Positions 1 through 7,816 of a stretch of DNA of 35,322 bases are shown here, piece by piece. Made by a program: the position numbers and the translations under genes. The stretch lies in assembly GCF_025362455.1 (NCBI RefSeq), contig NZ_JANYGJ010000179.1, forward strand, positions 1 through 35,322, in the 5' to 3' direction. The notes under the pieces were generated by a model. The model was not told the DNA's origin and ran no database searches. It was given only the letters and a program-made list of their open reading frames with translations. How positions within the stretch are numbered: the stretch's first letter is position 1; the number at the start of each line of letters is the position of its first letter. Origin of the DNA: Deinococcus sp. (lineage in GTDB: Bacteria > Deinococcota > Deinococci > Deinococcales > Deinococcaceae).

Positions 1-1
1 T

Positions 2-718
2 GGGTCGCTGGTCGGGTCATTGCTGATGAGGCGGCACTCGGAGCGCCCCAGCGGCTCGCAGACGATTCAGCCCCCAACCATTCAGCCCCCAACCATTCAG
101 GTCGAGCAGACGCTGCCCGTCCCGCCGCCGCGCCCGGCCCGCGCCCTGCCCTGGGTGGTGGGCGCCTTCGTGCTCTACGGCATGAGCCTGGTGATGGGCA
201 TGAACTTTCTGCCGCTGCTGGTGACCAAGACGCTGGGCGGCGACACCGCTCAGGTCGGGTTTCTGGTCAGCTTCTGCGCCTTTCTGGAGATTCCGATGAT
301 GCTGGCCCTGGTCACGTTGCGGCGTCTGCCCAGCCTGAGCACGCTCATCAAGCTGGCGCTGGCGTTGTTCGTGGTGCAGTTCGCCTTGACGGCGCTGGCG
401 CAGGGAATGGCGCCGCTGATACTCAGTCAGGTGCTGCGGGCCGCCGGAATCGCGGTGATGGCGGGCCTGGGCATGACCTACTTCCAGAAGTTGATGCCGG
501 GCCGCTTCACCGCCGCCACCACGCTGTTCGCCAACACCACCAGCGTGGGCGGCGTGCTCTCCGGCGTGGTGTCGGGGGCCTGGGCGCAGGCCTTCGGCTA
601 CCGCAGCGTATTCGTGCTGTGCGCTGTGCTGGGTCTGCTGGCCTGGGGCGTGATGGAGTTCGCGCTTCGGCGTCGCGGAGACGTGGCGGCGCCGGTACTC
701 GGTGCGGAGCTGGAATGA
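2..718 (+). CDS. MFS transporter, C-terminal half (cut by window edge)
   Basis: The reading frame is open to the left edge, so this is the 3' part of a longer gene. It encodes a hydrophilic central loop followed by about six hydrophobic helices, then a basic cytoplasmic tail. This is the second half of a 12-helix major facilitator protein, probably a sugar or drug exporter. The loop carries a TIQPP pentapeptide repeat encoded by 15-bp units (about 62-100). A TTG at 20 is an in-frame start, but the open upstream frame and the missing N-terminal helices argue it is internal. It converges on the acetyltransferase gene with an 83-nt gap. Substrate cannot be told from this half. Confidence 0.8.
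   Translation, partial: GSLVGSLLMRRHSERPSGSQTIQPPTIQPPTIQVEQTLPVPPPRPARALPWVVGAFVLYGMSLVMGMNFLPLLVTKTLGGDTAQVGFLVSFCAFLEIPMMLALVTLRRLPSLSTLIKLALALFVVQFALTALAQGMAPLILSQVLRAAGIAVMAGLGMTYFQKLMPGRFTAATTLFANTTSVGGVLSGVVSGAWAQAFGYRSVFVLCAVLGLLAWGVMEFALRRRGDVAAPVLGAELE
62..100 (+). repeat. 15-bp tandem repeat in MFS central loop
   Basis: Two full units and a partial third, consensus accattcagccccca, at 62-76, 77-91 and 92-100. In frame, it encodes TIQPP repeats in the cytoplasmic loop between the two transporter halves. Confidence 0.9.
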
Positions 719-801
719 GGCCCAGCGCCCGAATTCCAGCCGCCCAGTGTAGCTGGTGAATGGCGGCACTACTCCACGATAAAGAATATATACATCATAG
801 G

Positions 802-1356
802 TTATCTACTTCCCTTATCCTCCAGCTTCAGCCGCTTCCAATACATCAGTGTTCCAGTCAGCCCCCCATGCGGCTTGAGGGCGTACCCCGGAATCTCACC
901 GGCAAGCTGGTAACCGTGCTTCTCGTACAGGCCCGCTGCGCCGCCGTCGCTGGCCGTGTCGAGGACGATCAGGGTTCGCTGCCGGGCACTGGCCTGCGCC
1001 TCAGCCTCGCGCAGTAAGGCAGACGCGGCGCCCCGGCCTCGCCACTCAGGCCGGGTCATCATCTTGGCGATTTCAGCGCGGTGCGGCTGGTTGGGAGGAC
1101 AGTCCAGTAACAGCGTCACGGTGCTGATCAGGCACCCGGCGACCCAGGCACCCAGAATAAGGCGCTCACCACGCGCCGCCGCCGCCATTGCCCCCGCCCA
1201 GAACGCCCGCGCCTGTGCGGCGGCCAGCGGGTGCATGAAGCTGACCGAGCCGCCAGCGGCGACCACTTCGGTGATCAGGTCGCAAAGCTGACTCAGGGTG
1301 TCTGGATCGCTGGTCAGGAGACGAATCTCAAAGCTGTCGATACCCGGTCCCATCAT
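802..1356 (-). CDS. GNAT family N-acetyltransferase
   Basis: About 184 residues, a normal GNAT length. The acetyl-CoA binding motif A is visible as an MMTRPEWRGRGAASALL segment, with the R-G-R-G-A pyrophosphate loop, followed by the family's C-terminal GLYEKHGYQ motif. I chose the ATG at 1356 because an AGGAG sits about 10 nt upstream and the codons before it read as non-homologous sequence overlapping the regulator. It starts 4 nt after the stop of the XRE-cupin regulator, so the two are cotranscribed and probably translationally coupled. Substrate is unknown; small-molecule or antibiotic acetylation is typical when paired with such a regulator. A second ATG follows directly (MM). Confidence 0.85.
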   Translation of the reverse strand: MMGPGIDSFEIRLLTSDPDTLSQLCDLITEVVAAGGSVSFMHPLAAAQARAFWAGAMAAAARGERLILGAWVAGCLISTVTLLLDCPPNQPHRAEIAKMMTRPEWRGRGAASALLREAEAQASARQRTLIVLDTASDGGAAGLYEKHGYQLAGEIPGYALKPHGGLTGTLMYWKRLKLEDKGSR

Positions 1357-1360
1357 AGCC

Positions 1361-1927
1361 TCAGCTCCTGGCCAGCAGCACGCTGTAGCGGCATGGCTGC
1401 CCTGATTCGTTGGCGAACACCACATCCGACGGAGAGCCGAAACCCAGGCAATCGCCAGCACCCAGCACCGCACGAACCTGGCCTTCCAGGATGACCAGTT
1501 CGCCCACCTGCACCCAGACGAGTTGCCGGATGCGGGCGTACGACGCCGCCAGGAGCGCGATGCGTTGCCCGGCAGGCAACTCGATCTGCACCAGTTCCAG
1601 TGGATGGTCCGGGCGCATGAAGACCTGGCGCCGCAGGTACTGGGTGGCCGGGTCGCGCCAGCTCACCTGGTCGGCGGCGCGGGACAACCGTTCCCCCGTG
1701 CCCTCGGCCCGCAGTAGCAGGCCCGCCAGCGTCAGGTCAAAAGCGCTGGCCAGCCGCACCAGAATCACGGCTGTGGGGCTCATCTCTGTGCGCTCAATTT
1801 TGCTGATGGCCGCTTTGGACACGCCTGAACGCGCCGCCAGGTCGGCCTGTGACCAGCCGCGAGAGGTTCGCTCCAGATACAGACGTCGGGCAATCTGGGC
1901 CCCGGTTTCGTCCTGAATAGTGGTCAT
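1361..1927 (-). CDS. XRE-family regulator with C-terminal cupin domain
   Basis: 188 residues. Residues about 11-70 form an XRE/Cro-type helix-turn-helix (SQADLAARSGVSKAAISKIER, with following helix). Residues about 105-186 are a small-molecule-binding cupin barrel. This XRE-cupin architecture typically represses a neighbouring metabolic or acetylation gene and its own promoter. It is the first gene of a two-gene unit with the GNAT gene. The ATG at 1927 lies 6 nt from a -10 box (TATAAA), so the mRNA is probably leaderless. A perfect inverted repeat overlapping the -35 box is the obvious autoregulatory operator. Confidence 0.9.
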   Translation of the reverse strand: MTTIQDETGAQIARRLYLERTSRGWSQADLAARSGVSKAAISKIERTEMSPTAVILVRLASAFDLTLAGLLLRAEGTGERLSRAADQVSWRDPATQYLRRQVFMRPDHPLELVQIELPAGQRIALLAASYARIRQLVWVQVGELVILEGQVRAVLGAGDCLGFGSPSDVVFANESGQPCRYSVLLARS

Positions 1928-1933
1928 GCGTCT

Positions 1934-1962
1934 TTTATAGTGGATTGTTGCGATCAGCGCAA
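1934..1962 (-). promoter_or_regulatory. Sigma70-type leaderless promoter of XRE-GNAT unit
   Basis: On the minus strand TTGCGC (1957-1962), a 17-nt spacer, then TATAAA (1934-1939), then 6 nt, then ATG. This is near-consensus and places +1 at or next to the A of the start codon. Confidence 0.8.
1948..1962. promoter_or_regulatory. Palindromic operator candidate over the -35 box
   Basis: Perfect inverted repeat TTGCG-N5-CGCAA covering the -35 hexamer and the upstream part of the spacer. The position would let the XRE-cupin protein block RNA polymerase; binding by this protein is inference. Confidence 0.6.
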
Positions 1963-2181
1963 GACCATGTTCCGTGTGATGGGGCAGGTCAGACGATTAC
2001 CGGGTACGTCCTCCTACCTATCCAGCCCTGATGACCGGCGGGCTGAGGCGGGGGCTGAAACGGCCAGGCGTGATGAAAAAGCTGACCCAGCAGGAGGGAA
2101 GAGGATCAATCTTCTCGTAACCCCGTTGTACTCCACTTGTATATATTCAGTCTCAGTAGACGTAGCGGCGTTCAATACAAC

Positions 2182-2210
2182 GCGGGCGCCGCCGTGGTGG
2201 CCGCGCCCGC
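2182..2210 (-). terminator. Putative terminator hairpin after chitinase
   Basis: Perfect 8-bp arms GCGGGCGC / GCGCCCGC, extended by three more pairs past a C-C mismatch, with a GTGGT loop. It lies about 30 nt past the chitinase stop and is followed on the minus strand by a T-rich TTGTATT. The short, imperfect T tract lowers certainty. Confidence 0.55.
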
Positions 2211-2240
2211 TTTGATTCAGTTAAAGGTGATGCTCAGCGA

Positions 2241-4364
2241 TCAGCGCAGGCCGGCGTTGATGGCTTTGGCCAGCGTGCCCTGGGCGTCGTCGCCGTCGAG
2301 CGACCAGGCCATCGCGCCGCCCAGGCCTTTGGCCTTGATGTAGGCCACCTTGGTGGCGATGACCTCCGGATCGTCGTAGCTCCAGAAGGTGCTGCCGTCG
2401 TACTTCCACATCTGCTTGGTGAGGGGGTCGCGGTAGACGCTGCCCGGCGCATTCTTGAGCACCTTGTAGTCCTCGATGCCCGCGTCGTAGGTGCCGCGTG
2501 CCCCGCCTGCGGCGCTCTGGTACAGGCCGTTGTTGCCGCCCGCCACGCCGGTCCAGCCGCGTCCGTAGAAAGGAATACCGATCACCAGCTTGCTGGCCGG
2601 AATGCCCGCGTTCAGGAACGCCTGCACGGCGGTGTCCACGGCGTAATTCTTGACCACGCCGCTGCCGGGGTCGTTGGGGCTGGGGTAGAGGTTGCTGTGG
2701 AAGTTGCTGGGACCGGCAGCGTCGAAGGCGCCCCGGAAATCGTAGGTCATGATATTGATCCAGTCCACGGCGCTGTTGTAGGCCGCCGGTTCCTGGTTGG
2801 CGATCTTGTCAGCCCCGCCCGGCGCGGCGATGGTCAGCAGCAGGCCGGGGCGCACCGCGTCGAGCTGGCGGCGGAACTCCTGAAGCAGCAGCGTGAAGTT
2901 CTGCTTGTCGCCGGGGCTGACCGAGTTGTAGGCCAGCCCGCCACCGCCAGGGTATTCCCAGTCGATGTCGATGCCGTCGAAGACACCCGCCGCCGCGCCG
3001 GGTCCGCCCGCGCCGTCACTGATCGGCAGATCACCTTTGATGTAGACGTTGATGCACGAACTCACCAGCGCCTTGCGCCCGGCGTCGGTGCTGGAGGCCG
3101 CGCTGAAATGTCTGCTCCAGGTCCAGCCGCCCAGCGAGATCAGGTTTTTCAGGTTGGGATACTTGGCTTTGAGCTGCTTGAGCTGGTTGAAGTTGCCCTT
3201 GAGGTTCTGGTCGTAGACGTCGCCGACGCCGCTGACGCTCGACGCGGCGTCGAAGCTCTTGCCGTAGTCCGCGTAGCCGTCGCCGCCGTCGCCGTTGCCC
3301 GATTCGGCCCGCGTCACGATATCGCACTGGAAGCTGCCGCCCTTGTCATACAGGTTGCCGAAGGCGTAGTTGATATGGGTCAGGCCGCTGGCCGTGCCGC
3401 TGGTGTCGATGTTTTTGACCTGATAGTTGCGCCCGTAGATGGCCCACTGCGGAAAATAGGCGACCTTCTTGAACCCGCTCTGCGGTGGGGGCGGCGGTGA
3501 TGGTGGGGTTGGGGGTGGGGGCGGCGGCGGATTGACGCTGGTCGTGAACGGCGTCACCGCCCTCCAGCTCGCGTCCTGGTTGTAGCCGCTGGGGGCGCCC
3601 GCACTCGGATCGATCCACAGCTCGGCGTTTTTGTGACGGATATAGCTGCCCGGCTGATTCTTGGCTTCCAGCGACACACCGCCCACCGTGCCGTCGAGCG
3701 CCGCTCTGGCACAGAAGGTCGCGTCGTTCTTAAACAGCGAGTCGCTGGCATTCAGCGGGTCGATGCGCACCCGGCTGCCCTGGTGGCGCAGGTACTGTCC
3801 GGCGCTGCCCACCGACTCGAAGGAGTAGCAGGCCGCGTCGGCCAGTCCGGCCACGATCTTCCAGTTGGCATCCAGCTTGAGGGCGTCGGCGCTGCTGGCG
3901 CTCACCACCTCCGTAACGCCCAGGGCGCCACTGTGGCGCAGGAAGCGGTCGGTAAAGCCGGGCGTCAGCACCTGGAAAGCGTAGGTACTGCCGGTGGTGA
4001 GCAGGCCCGTGGGAGATGTGGGCGGCGGCGGCGGAGGCGGGGGCGGGGGATTCACGCCGCAGGAGCTTACCTTGGTCCAGGTCTGACCGCTGCCGCTCAC
4101 CCCGTTGTTGGTGGCCGGATCGTTGCCCTGGGTCCACCAGTTGGCGCGGTACGCCTGGGTGCCCTGGGTGACGGTATCGCCACCGACGTACACGGCACTG
4201 GCGGACCAGACCCCGCAGACGACAGCCTGCGCCTCAACGGTGGCCGAAGCGGTCCTGGCCGGGGCGCCGCCACTACAGGCCGACACCACCAAGCCCAGCG
4301 AGAGCAGCGCAGCCAGACGCAGCGCGGTTGAGCGGGGAGGCGAAGACAACGCGGTTTTCAACAT
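2241..4364 (-). CDS. Secreted multidomain chitinase (GH18) lipoprotein
   Basis: 707 residues. A lipoprotein signal ends at VVSAC (Cys30). Residues about 48-102 are a CBM5/12-type chitin-binding module (aromatic YVGG...ANWWTQG). A proline-rich linker follows, then about 118-272 a domain with FLRH / YLRHQG / YIRHK repeats typical of the AbfB (CBM42-like) beta-trefoil. A second polyproline linker leads to a GH18 barrel from about 297, with the catalytic DGIDIDWE motif at 463-470 (Glu470 acid/base) and a closing AMAWSLDGD strand. It hydrolyses chitin outside the cell, anchored by lipid. GAGGTG upstream of ATG 4364 fits a ribosome site. It stands alone, with a hairpin terminator downstream. Confidence 0.92.
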   Translation of the reverse strand: MLKTALSSPPRSTALRLAALLSLGLVVSACSGGAPARTASATVEAQAVVCGVWSASAVYVGGDTVTQGTQAYRANWWTQGNDPATNNGVSGSGQTWTKVSSCGVNPPPPPPPPPPTSPTGLLTTGSTYAFQVLTPGFTDRFLRHSGALGVTEVVSASSADALKLDANWKIVAGLADAACYSFESVGSAGQYLRHQGSRVRIDPLNASDSLFKNDATFCARAALDGTVGGVSLEAKNQPGSYIRHKNAELWIDPSAGAPSGYNQDASWRAVTPFTTSVNPPPPPPPTPPSPPPPPQSGFKKVAYFPQWAIYGRNYQVKNIDTSGTASGLTHINYAFGNLYDKGGSFQCDIVTRAESGNGDGGDGYADYGKSFDAASSVSGVGDVYDQNLKGNFNQLKQLKAKYPNLKNLISLGGWTWSRHFSAASSTDAGRKALVSSCINVYIKGDLPISDGAGGPGAAAGVFDGIDIDWEYPGGGGLAYNSVSPGDKQNFTLLLQEFRRQLDAVRPGLLLTIAAPGGADKIANQEPAAYNSAVDWINIMTYDFRGAFDAAGPSNFHSNLYPSPNDPGSGVVKNYAVDTAVQAFLNAGIPASKLVIGIPFYGRGWTGVAGGNNGLYQSAAGGARGTYDAGIEDYKVLKNAPGSVYRDPLTKQMWKYDGSTFWSYDDPEVIATKVAYIKAKGLGGAMAWSLDGDDAQGTLAKAINAGLR

Positions 4365-4402
4365 GACACACCTCGACTACCCGGCGTGGACCGGGAAAAG
4401 AG

Positions 4403-4434
4403 ACTGCACGACAACTCGACTGCACGACAACTCG
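4403..4434 (-). repeat. 16-bp tandem duplication upstream of chitinase
   Basis: Two perfect copies of actgcacgacaactcg (4403-4418, 4419-4434), 39 nt upstream of the chitinase start, probably in its 5' leader or promoter. Confidence 0.9.
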
Positions 4435-4497
4435 CCGATGTGGAACACCTATAGAAAATCACAACCAGGTTAGCAGGTGGCATTGAAAATTTCCTTC

Positions 4498-4507
4498 TGT
4501 CTAGACA
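4498..4507. promoter_or_regulatory. 10-bp palindrome upstream of chitinase
   Basis: Perfect palindrome TGTCTAGACA beside an A/T-rich patch, about 135 nt upstream of the chitinase start. It may be a regulator site; nothing else supports a specific role. Confidence 0.3.
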
Positions 4508-4632
4508 GGATGAGAATGCGGCCAGTTTTCCAAGCGCGTGTCAATCAGGGAAAACGCCGCGCAATGGGTCGCCTTGCCTAGTCAACCTGGCCGAATCGGC
4601 GGAATCTGATGCAGAGTTTCCGAGACTGGTGG

Positions 4633-4773
4633 CTAACAGAAAATTATTTTTATCAGGATATCGACCAGATTCACGCTGAATTCCAGGCTCGTCAAGACGT
4701 TCTGGGCGTCGACGTCTTTGAGCTGCTCGAAGCGGCTGAGCGGCAGATCGGTCATGCCCTCCATGCTGCCCAT
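4633..4773 (-). CDS. Small ORF or gene remnant after recombinase
   Basis: 46 codons, in the same direction as the recombinase and about 100 nt beyond it. The middle section (MTDLPLSRFEQLKDVDAQN and onward) has the high GC third-position pattern of real genes here, but the last codons turn AT-rich and read like a random run-out (ILIKIIFC). That suggests the 5' end of a broken gene more than an intact small protein. No family recognised. A plus-strand ORF over the same bases has a worse third-position pattern. Confidence 0.3.
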   Translation of the reverse strand: MGSMEGMTDLPLSRFEQLKDVDAQNVLTSLEFSVNLVDILIKIIFC

Positions 4774-4873
4774 ACCGACGGCCCATGCTGAGGGGGCGAC
4801 GAGCCCTGACCAGTCACGGTAAAGGCTCAGACCAGCAAAGGCCCAGACCAGCCTCAGCCCTCCCACCCGGCAC

Positions 4874-5992
<1,119 letters not shown>

Positions 5993-5995
5993 CCT

Positions 5996-6015
5996 TTGAT
6001 AATAACACTTATCAA
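5996..6015 (-). promoter_or_regulatory. Extended -10 promoter with 7-bp inverted repeat, recombinase
   Basis: Minus-strand TGTTATTAT gives a TGn-extended -10 (TATTAT at 5999-6004) 6 nt before the GTG. No good -35 is seen, as expected for extended -10 promoters. The same bases form the inverted repeat TTGATAA-N6-TTATCAA (5996-6002, 6009-6015), an operator candidate. Confidence 0.6.
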
Positions 6016-6058
6016 ACCTCCAGCCAGCCAGAGGTCCGACCACAGACCGGGCAACCCC

Positions 6059-6100
6059 CAGTCCAGGCAACACAGTCCAGGCAACACAGTCCAGGCAACA
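6059..6100. repeat. 14-bp tandem repeat, three perfect units
   Basis: cagtccaggcaaca at 6059-6072, 6073-6086 and 6087-6100, non-coding, just upstream of the recombinase promoter. Confidence 0.92.
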
Positions 6101-6138
6101 CACTCCCGGTCTTCACGAGTCCTCCCGCCGACCATGTT

Positions 6139-6180
6139 CAGCCGTCCATGCCCAGCCGTCCACACTCAGCCGTCCACACT
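6139..6180. repeat. 14-bp tandem repeat at 3' end of NodB-YkoP gene
   Basis: cagccgtccacact-type units at 6139-6152 (variant), 6153-6166 and 6167-6180. The last unit touches the stop codon of the gene at 6180. The next bases begin another unit inside the coding end. Confidence 0.9.
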
Positions 6181-7250
6181 CAGCCGAAGCGTTCCAGAAA
6201 CGCCTCACGCCCTATCCAGGCGAGCTTTGCTTCGGGGGCGGCCAGCTCGCTGTGGCTACCGTAGAGCAGGCGCAGAAAGTGGAACCCGGCGCCGTACAGC
6301 CGGGCACGCAGCGGCGGCAGCGGCGCCAGGTGAAAGCCGTTGCGCTCCAGCGGCCCCAGAAACAGGGTGGCGGCGTAGACGATACGGGCCTGCTGGAGTT
6401 CGGGGCGCGTGTGCAGCGCGGCGCCCACGTCCCTGAGCGAGCGCTGAAAGGCGCGGTAGGCCACCAGCGAGCTGCGGCTGGCCAGGCCGACCAGCCTGGC
6501 GCTGTGCAGGTGCAGCTCGGCGCCGGGCGTTCCGGCGGGCACCGGGAGTCCCGGCGGCGCGGGGTGCGCGGCGACTCGCACCACGGCGTCGGCCCGCACC
6601 GCCAGGTCGATGACGCCGTGGGCGCGGGCGAAACGGGCGTCGACGTGTTCGCGGTAGGTGTGAATGGCCAGGTCACGGGGCACCGCCGCCCGCAATTCGC
6701 GCAGCTCACCTACCGGCATCAGGCGGTAACCGAGTGAACACCACTGCCGGGCACGGTCCAGATGGCCGGGCAGCAGCCGCATCACGGCGCCGCCTTCCGG
6801 CTGCGAGCGGGGCGGCGGCAGCACCTGAAGCCCCAGGCGGGCCAGCTCGGCCAGCTCAGCGAGGCTCGGCGCGTCGGTGGCCCAGCTTCGCAGCAGACCG
6901 CCGCTGAGCAGATCGAGCGTCAGGGGCGACTCTGGTGCGCCGTATCCGGCCAGTTCATGCCCGGCCAGGGCGGCGGCGCGAAGCGCGTCCGGCTGGCTGG
7001 CGACCAGGGCGGCGGGGATCAGCAGGGTAGCGTGCAGGTCCAGCTCGGCCAGGTGTTGCAGGGTCAGTTGCAGCTCGGCGCTCGTGCGCAGCGGGACGCT
7101 CAGGCCCAGTTCCGGGTGGCCGGGGTGACCGCCGCGCAGCGCCCCGTACATCCCGGCGCGAATCAGAGGCTGGGTCCAGTGCGGCGGGGCCGTCTGCCCG
7201 TCGGGGACAGCAGGCAGAGCAGTCGGAACAGGGGTCAGTGGGGCAAGCAT
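6180..7250 (-). CDS. Degenerate NodB-like deacetylase domain fused to YkoP-like domain
   Basis: 356 residues, no signal peptide. Residues about 47-105 follow the NodB polysaccharide-deacetylase pattern (strand, helix, AT-LLIP strand, then AGHELAGYG). The metal-binding Asp pair of the usual TFDDGP motif is replaced by SVPLRT, and the HxxxH motif is absent. Residues about 205-340 resemble Bacillus YkoP: ELHLHSARL, a helix pair, then AATLFLGPLERNGFHL. The N-terminal half is therefore probably a non-catalytic glycan-binding or scaffold domain. ATG 7250 is 6 nt from a TACACT -10 box. It lies beside two glycosyltransferases and an intact deacetylase, so a role in surface glycan or glycolipid assembly is likely; exact function unknown. 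Confidence 0.65.
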   Translation of the reverse strand: MLAPLTPVPTALPAVPDGQTAPPHWTQPLIRAGMYGALRGGHPGHPELGLSVPLRTSAELQLTLQHLAELDLHATLLIPAALVASQPDALRAAALAGHELAGYGAPESPLTLDLLSGGLLRSWATDAPSLAELAELARLGLQVLPPPRSQPEGGAVMRLLPGHLDRARQWCSLGYRLMPVGELRELRAAVPRDLAIHTYREHVDARFARAHGVIDLAVRADAVVRVAAHPAPPGLPVPAGTPGAELHLHSARLVGLASRSSLVAYRAFQRSLRDVGAALHTRPELQQARIVYAATLFLGPLERNGFHLAPLPPLRARLYGAGFHFLRLLYGSHSELAAPEAKLAWIGREAFLERFG

Positions 7251-7256
7251 GAAGGC

Positions 7257-7262
7257 AGTGTA
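7257..7262 (-). promoter_or_regulatory. TACACT -10 box, leaderless start of NodB-YkoP gene
   Basis: TACACT on the minus strand, then 6 nt, then ATG. No clear -35. Same spacing as other genes in the window. Confidence 0.5.
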
Positions 7263-7427
7263 GTGGAGCCGCCAGGACCGCCGGGGATGCCTGGACAGGC
7301 AGCGGTCATGCCGGTCTGAACCAGCGCCCTGAACGCTCTGTCTGGTTTGGACACTCTATCTGGTTGCGCCGAGGCAGCCGTCCTGACGCTGGGAGTGCAA
7401 CGAACCGCGCCGGGTGGTTTACACTGT

Positions 7428-7472
7428 GTCAGCTCACGGCCTGTCAGCTCACGGCCCGCTAGCTCACGGTCC
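7428..7472. repeat. 15-bp tandem repeat, three units
   Basis: gtcagctcacggcct, gtcagctcacggccc and gctagctcacggtcc at 7428-7442, 7443-7457 and 7458-7472, directly after the plus-strand TACACT box; a degenerate fourth begins after. Confidence 0.88.
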
Positions 7473-7612
7473 GTCCGCTCGTTGGGGTGAAGCTGAGTCG
7501 ATTGGCGTTGAGCCCGGCTGGCGCCGATTTGGCACAGCCCATCAAAAGCACATCTTCGGCTGACAGGAATTGGTTAGCCTGACCTGAGTACGAGCCTCAT
7601 CGGAGGAAACAG

Positions 7613-7816
7613 GTGCCCTTAAACCGACTCACTACGCTTCTGAAGACCGCTGTAACGAACAGCCAGACTGGAGACGATCTGGCCAGTGGTGAAGCCAGCA
7701 CATCCGCGTCTGGGTTATGCATGTCTGGGTTGTTCACGTCCGGGTTGTTCACGTCCGGGTTATTCACGTCCGGGTTATGCATGTCTGGGTTATGCATGTC
7801 TGGGCCGTCCACGTGA
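7613..7816 (+). CDS. 67-codon leader ORF with pentapeptide repeats, coupled to GT4
   Basis: A GTG start at 7613 is preceded by GGAGGAAACAG, one of the best ribosome sites in the window. The product has no recognisable fold: after a short polar N-terminus, its last 35 residues are SGLFT / SGLCM pentapeptides encoded by 15-bp units. Its TGA overlaps the GTG of the glycosyltransferase (GTGA, 7813-7816), and that GTG has no ribosome site of its own. I infer the ORF mainly delivers ribosomes to the next gene; the peptide itself may be dispensable. It could instead be a degraded gene whose start survives. Confidence 0.55.
   Translation: MPLNRLTTLLKTAVTNSQTGDDLASGEASTSASGLCMSGLFTSGLFTSGLFTSGLCMSGLCMSGPST
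7712..7816 (+). repeat. Seven 15-bp units ending on the GT4 start codon
   Basis: Units gggttatgcatgtct / gggttgttcacgtcc from 7712 to 7816 with no gap. The seventh, gggccgtccacgtga, contains the TGA of the leader ORF and the GTG of the glycosyltransferase. Confidence 0.92.

Larger units (their letters stand above)
1928..2240. other. Intergenic region between XRE gene and chitinase 3' end
   Basis: Holds the XRE promoter/operator (1934-1962) and a GC-rich hairpin (2182-2210). Between them I see no convincing gene; a 91-codon open frame on the plus strand has no recognisable content or ribosome site. Confidence 0.6.
4365..4873. other. Intergenic region, chitinase to recombinase
   Basis: Contains the 16-bp duplication, the TGTCTAGACA palindrome, a locally AT-rich stretch around 4480-4500 that is the likely chitinase promoter zone, and one small minus-strand ORF (4633-4773). 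No long gene is present. Confidence 0.5.
7251..7612. other. Divergent intergenic region with 15-bp repeat
   Basis: Separates the NodB-YkoP gene from the plus-strand leader ORF and glycosyltransferase. It holds the TACACT box (7257-7262), another TACACT at 7420-7425 on the plus strand without a good -35, and a 15-bp repeat at 7428-7472. No gene seen. Confidence 0.5.

Noticed and set aside
1940..2215. 91-codon plus-strand ORF after the XRE promoter
   Set aside because: No ribosome site, no recognisable protein, overlaps the promoter/operator and a terminator hairpin.
4609..4791. 60-codon plus-strand ORF in the chitinase-recombinase gap
   Set aside because: Third-position base pattern is poorer than the minus-strand frame over the same bases; no ribosome site.
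6059..7816. Regular repeat arrays considered as CRISPR
   Set aside because: Units are contiguous with no spacers, only 14-15 bp, and no cas genes are present.
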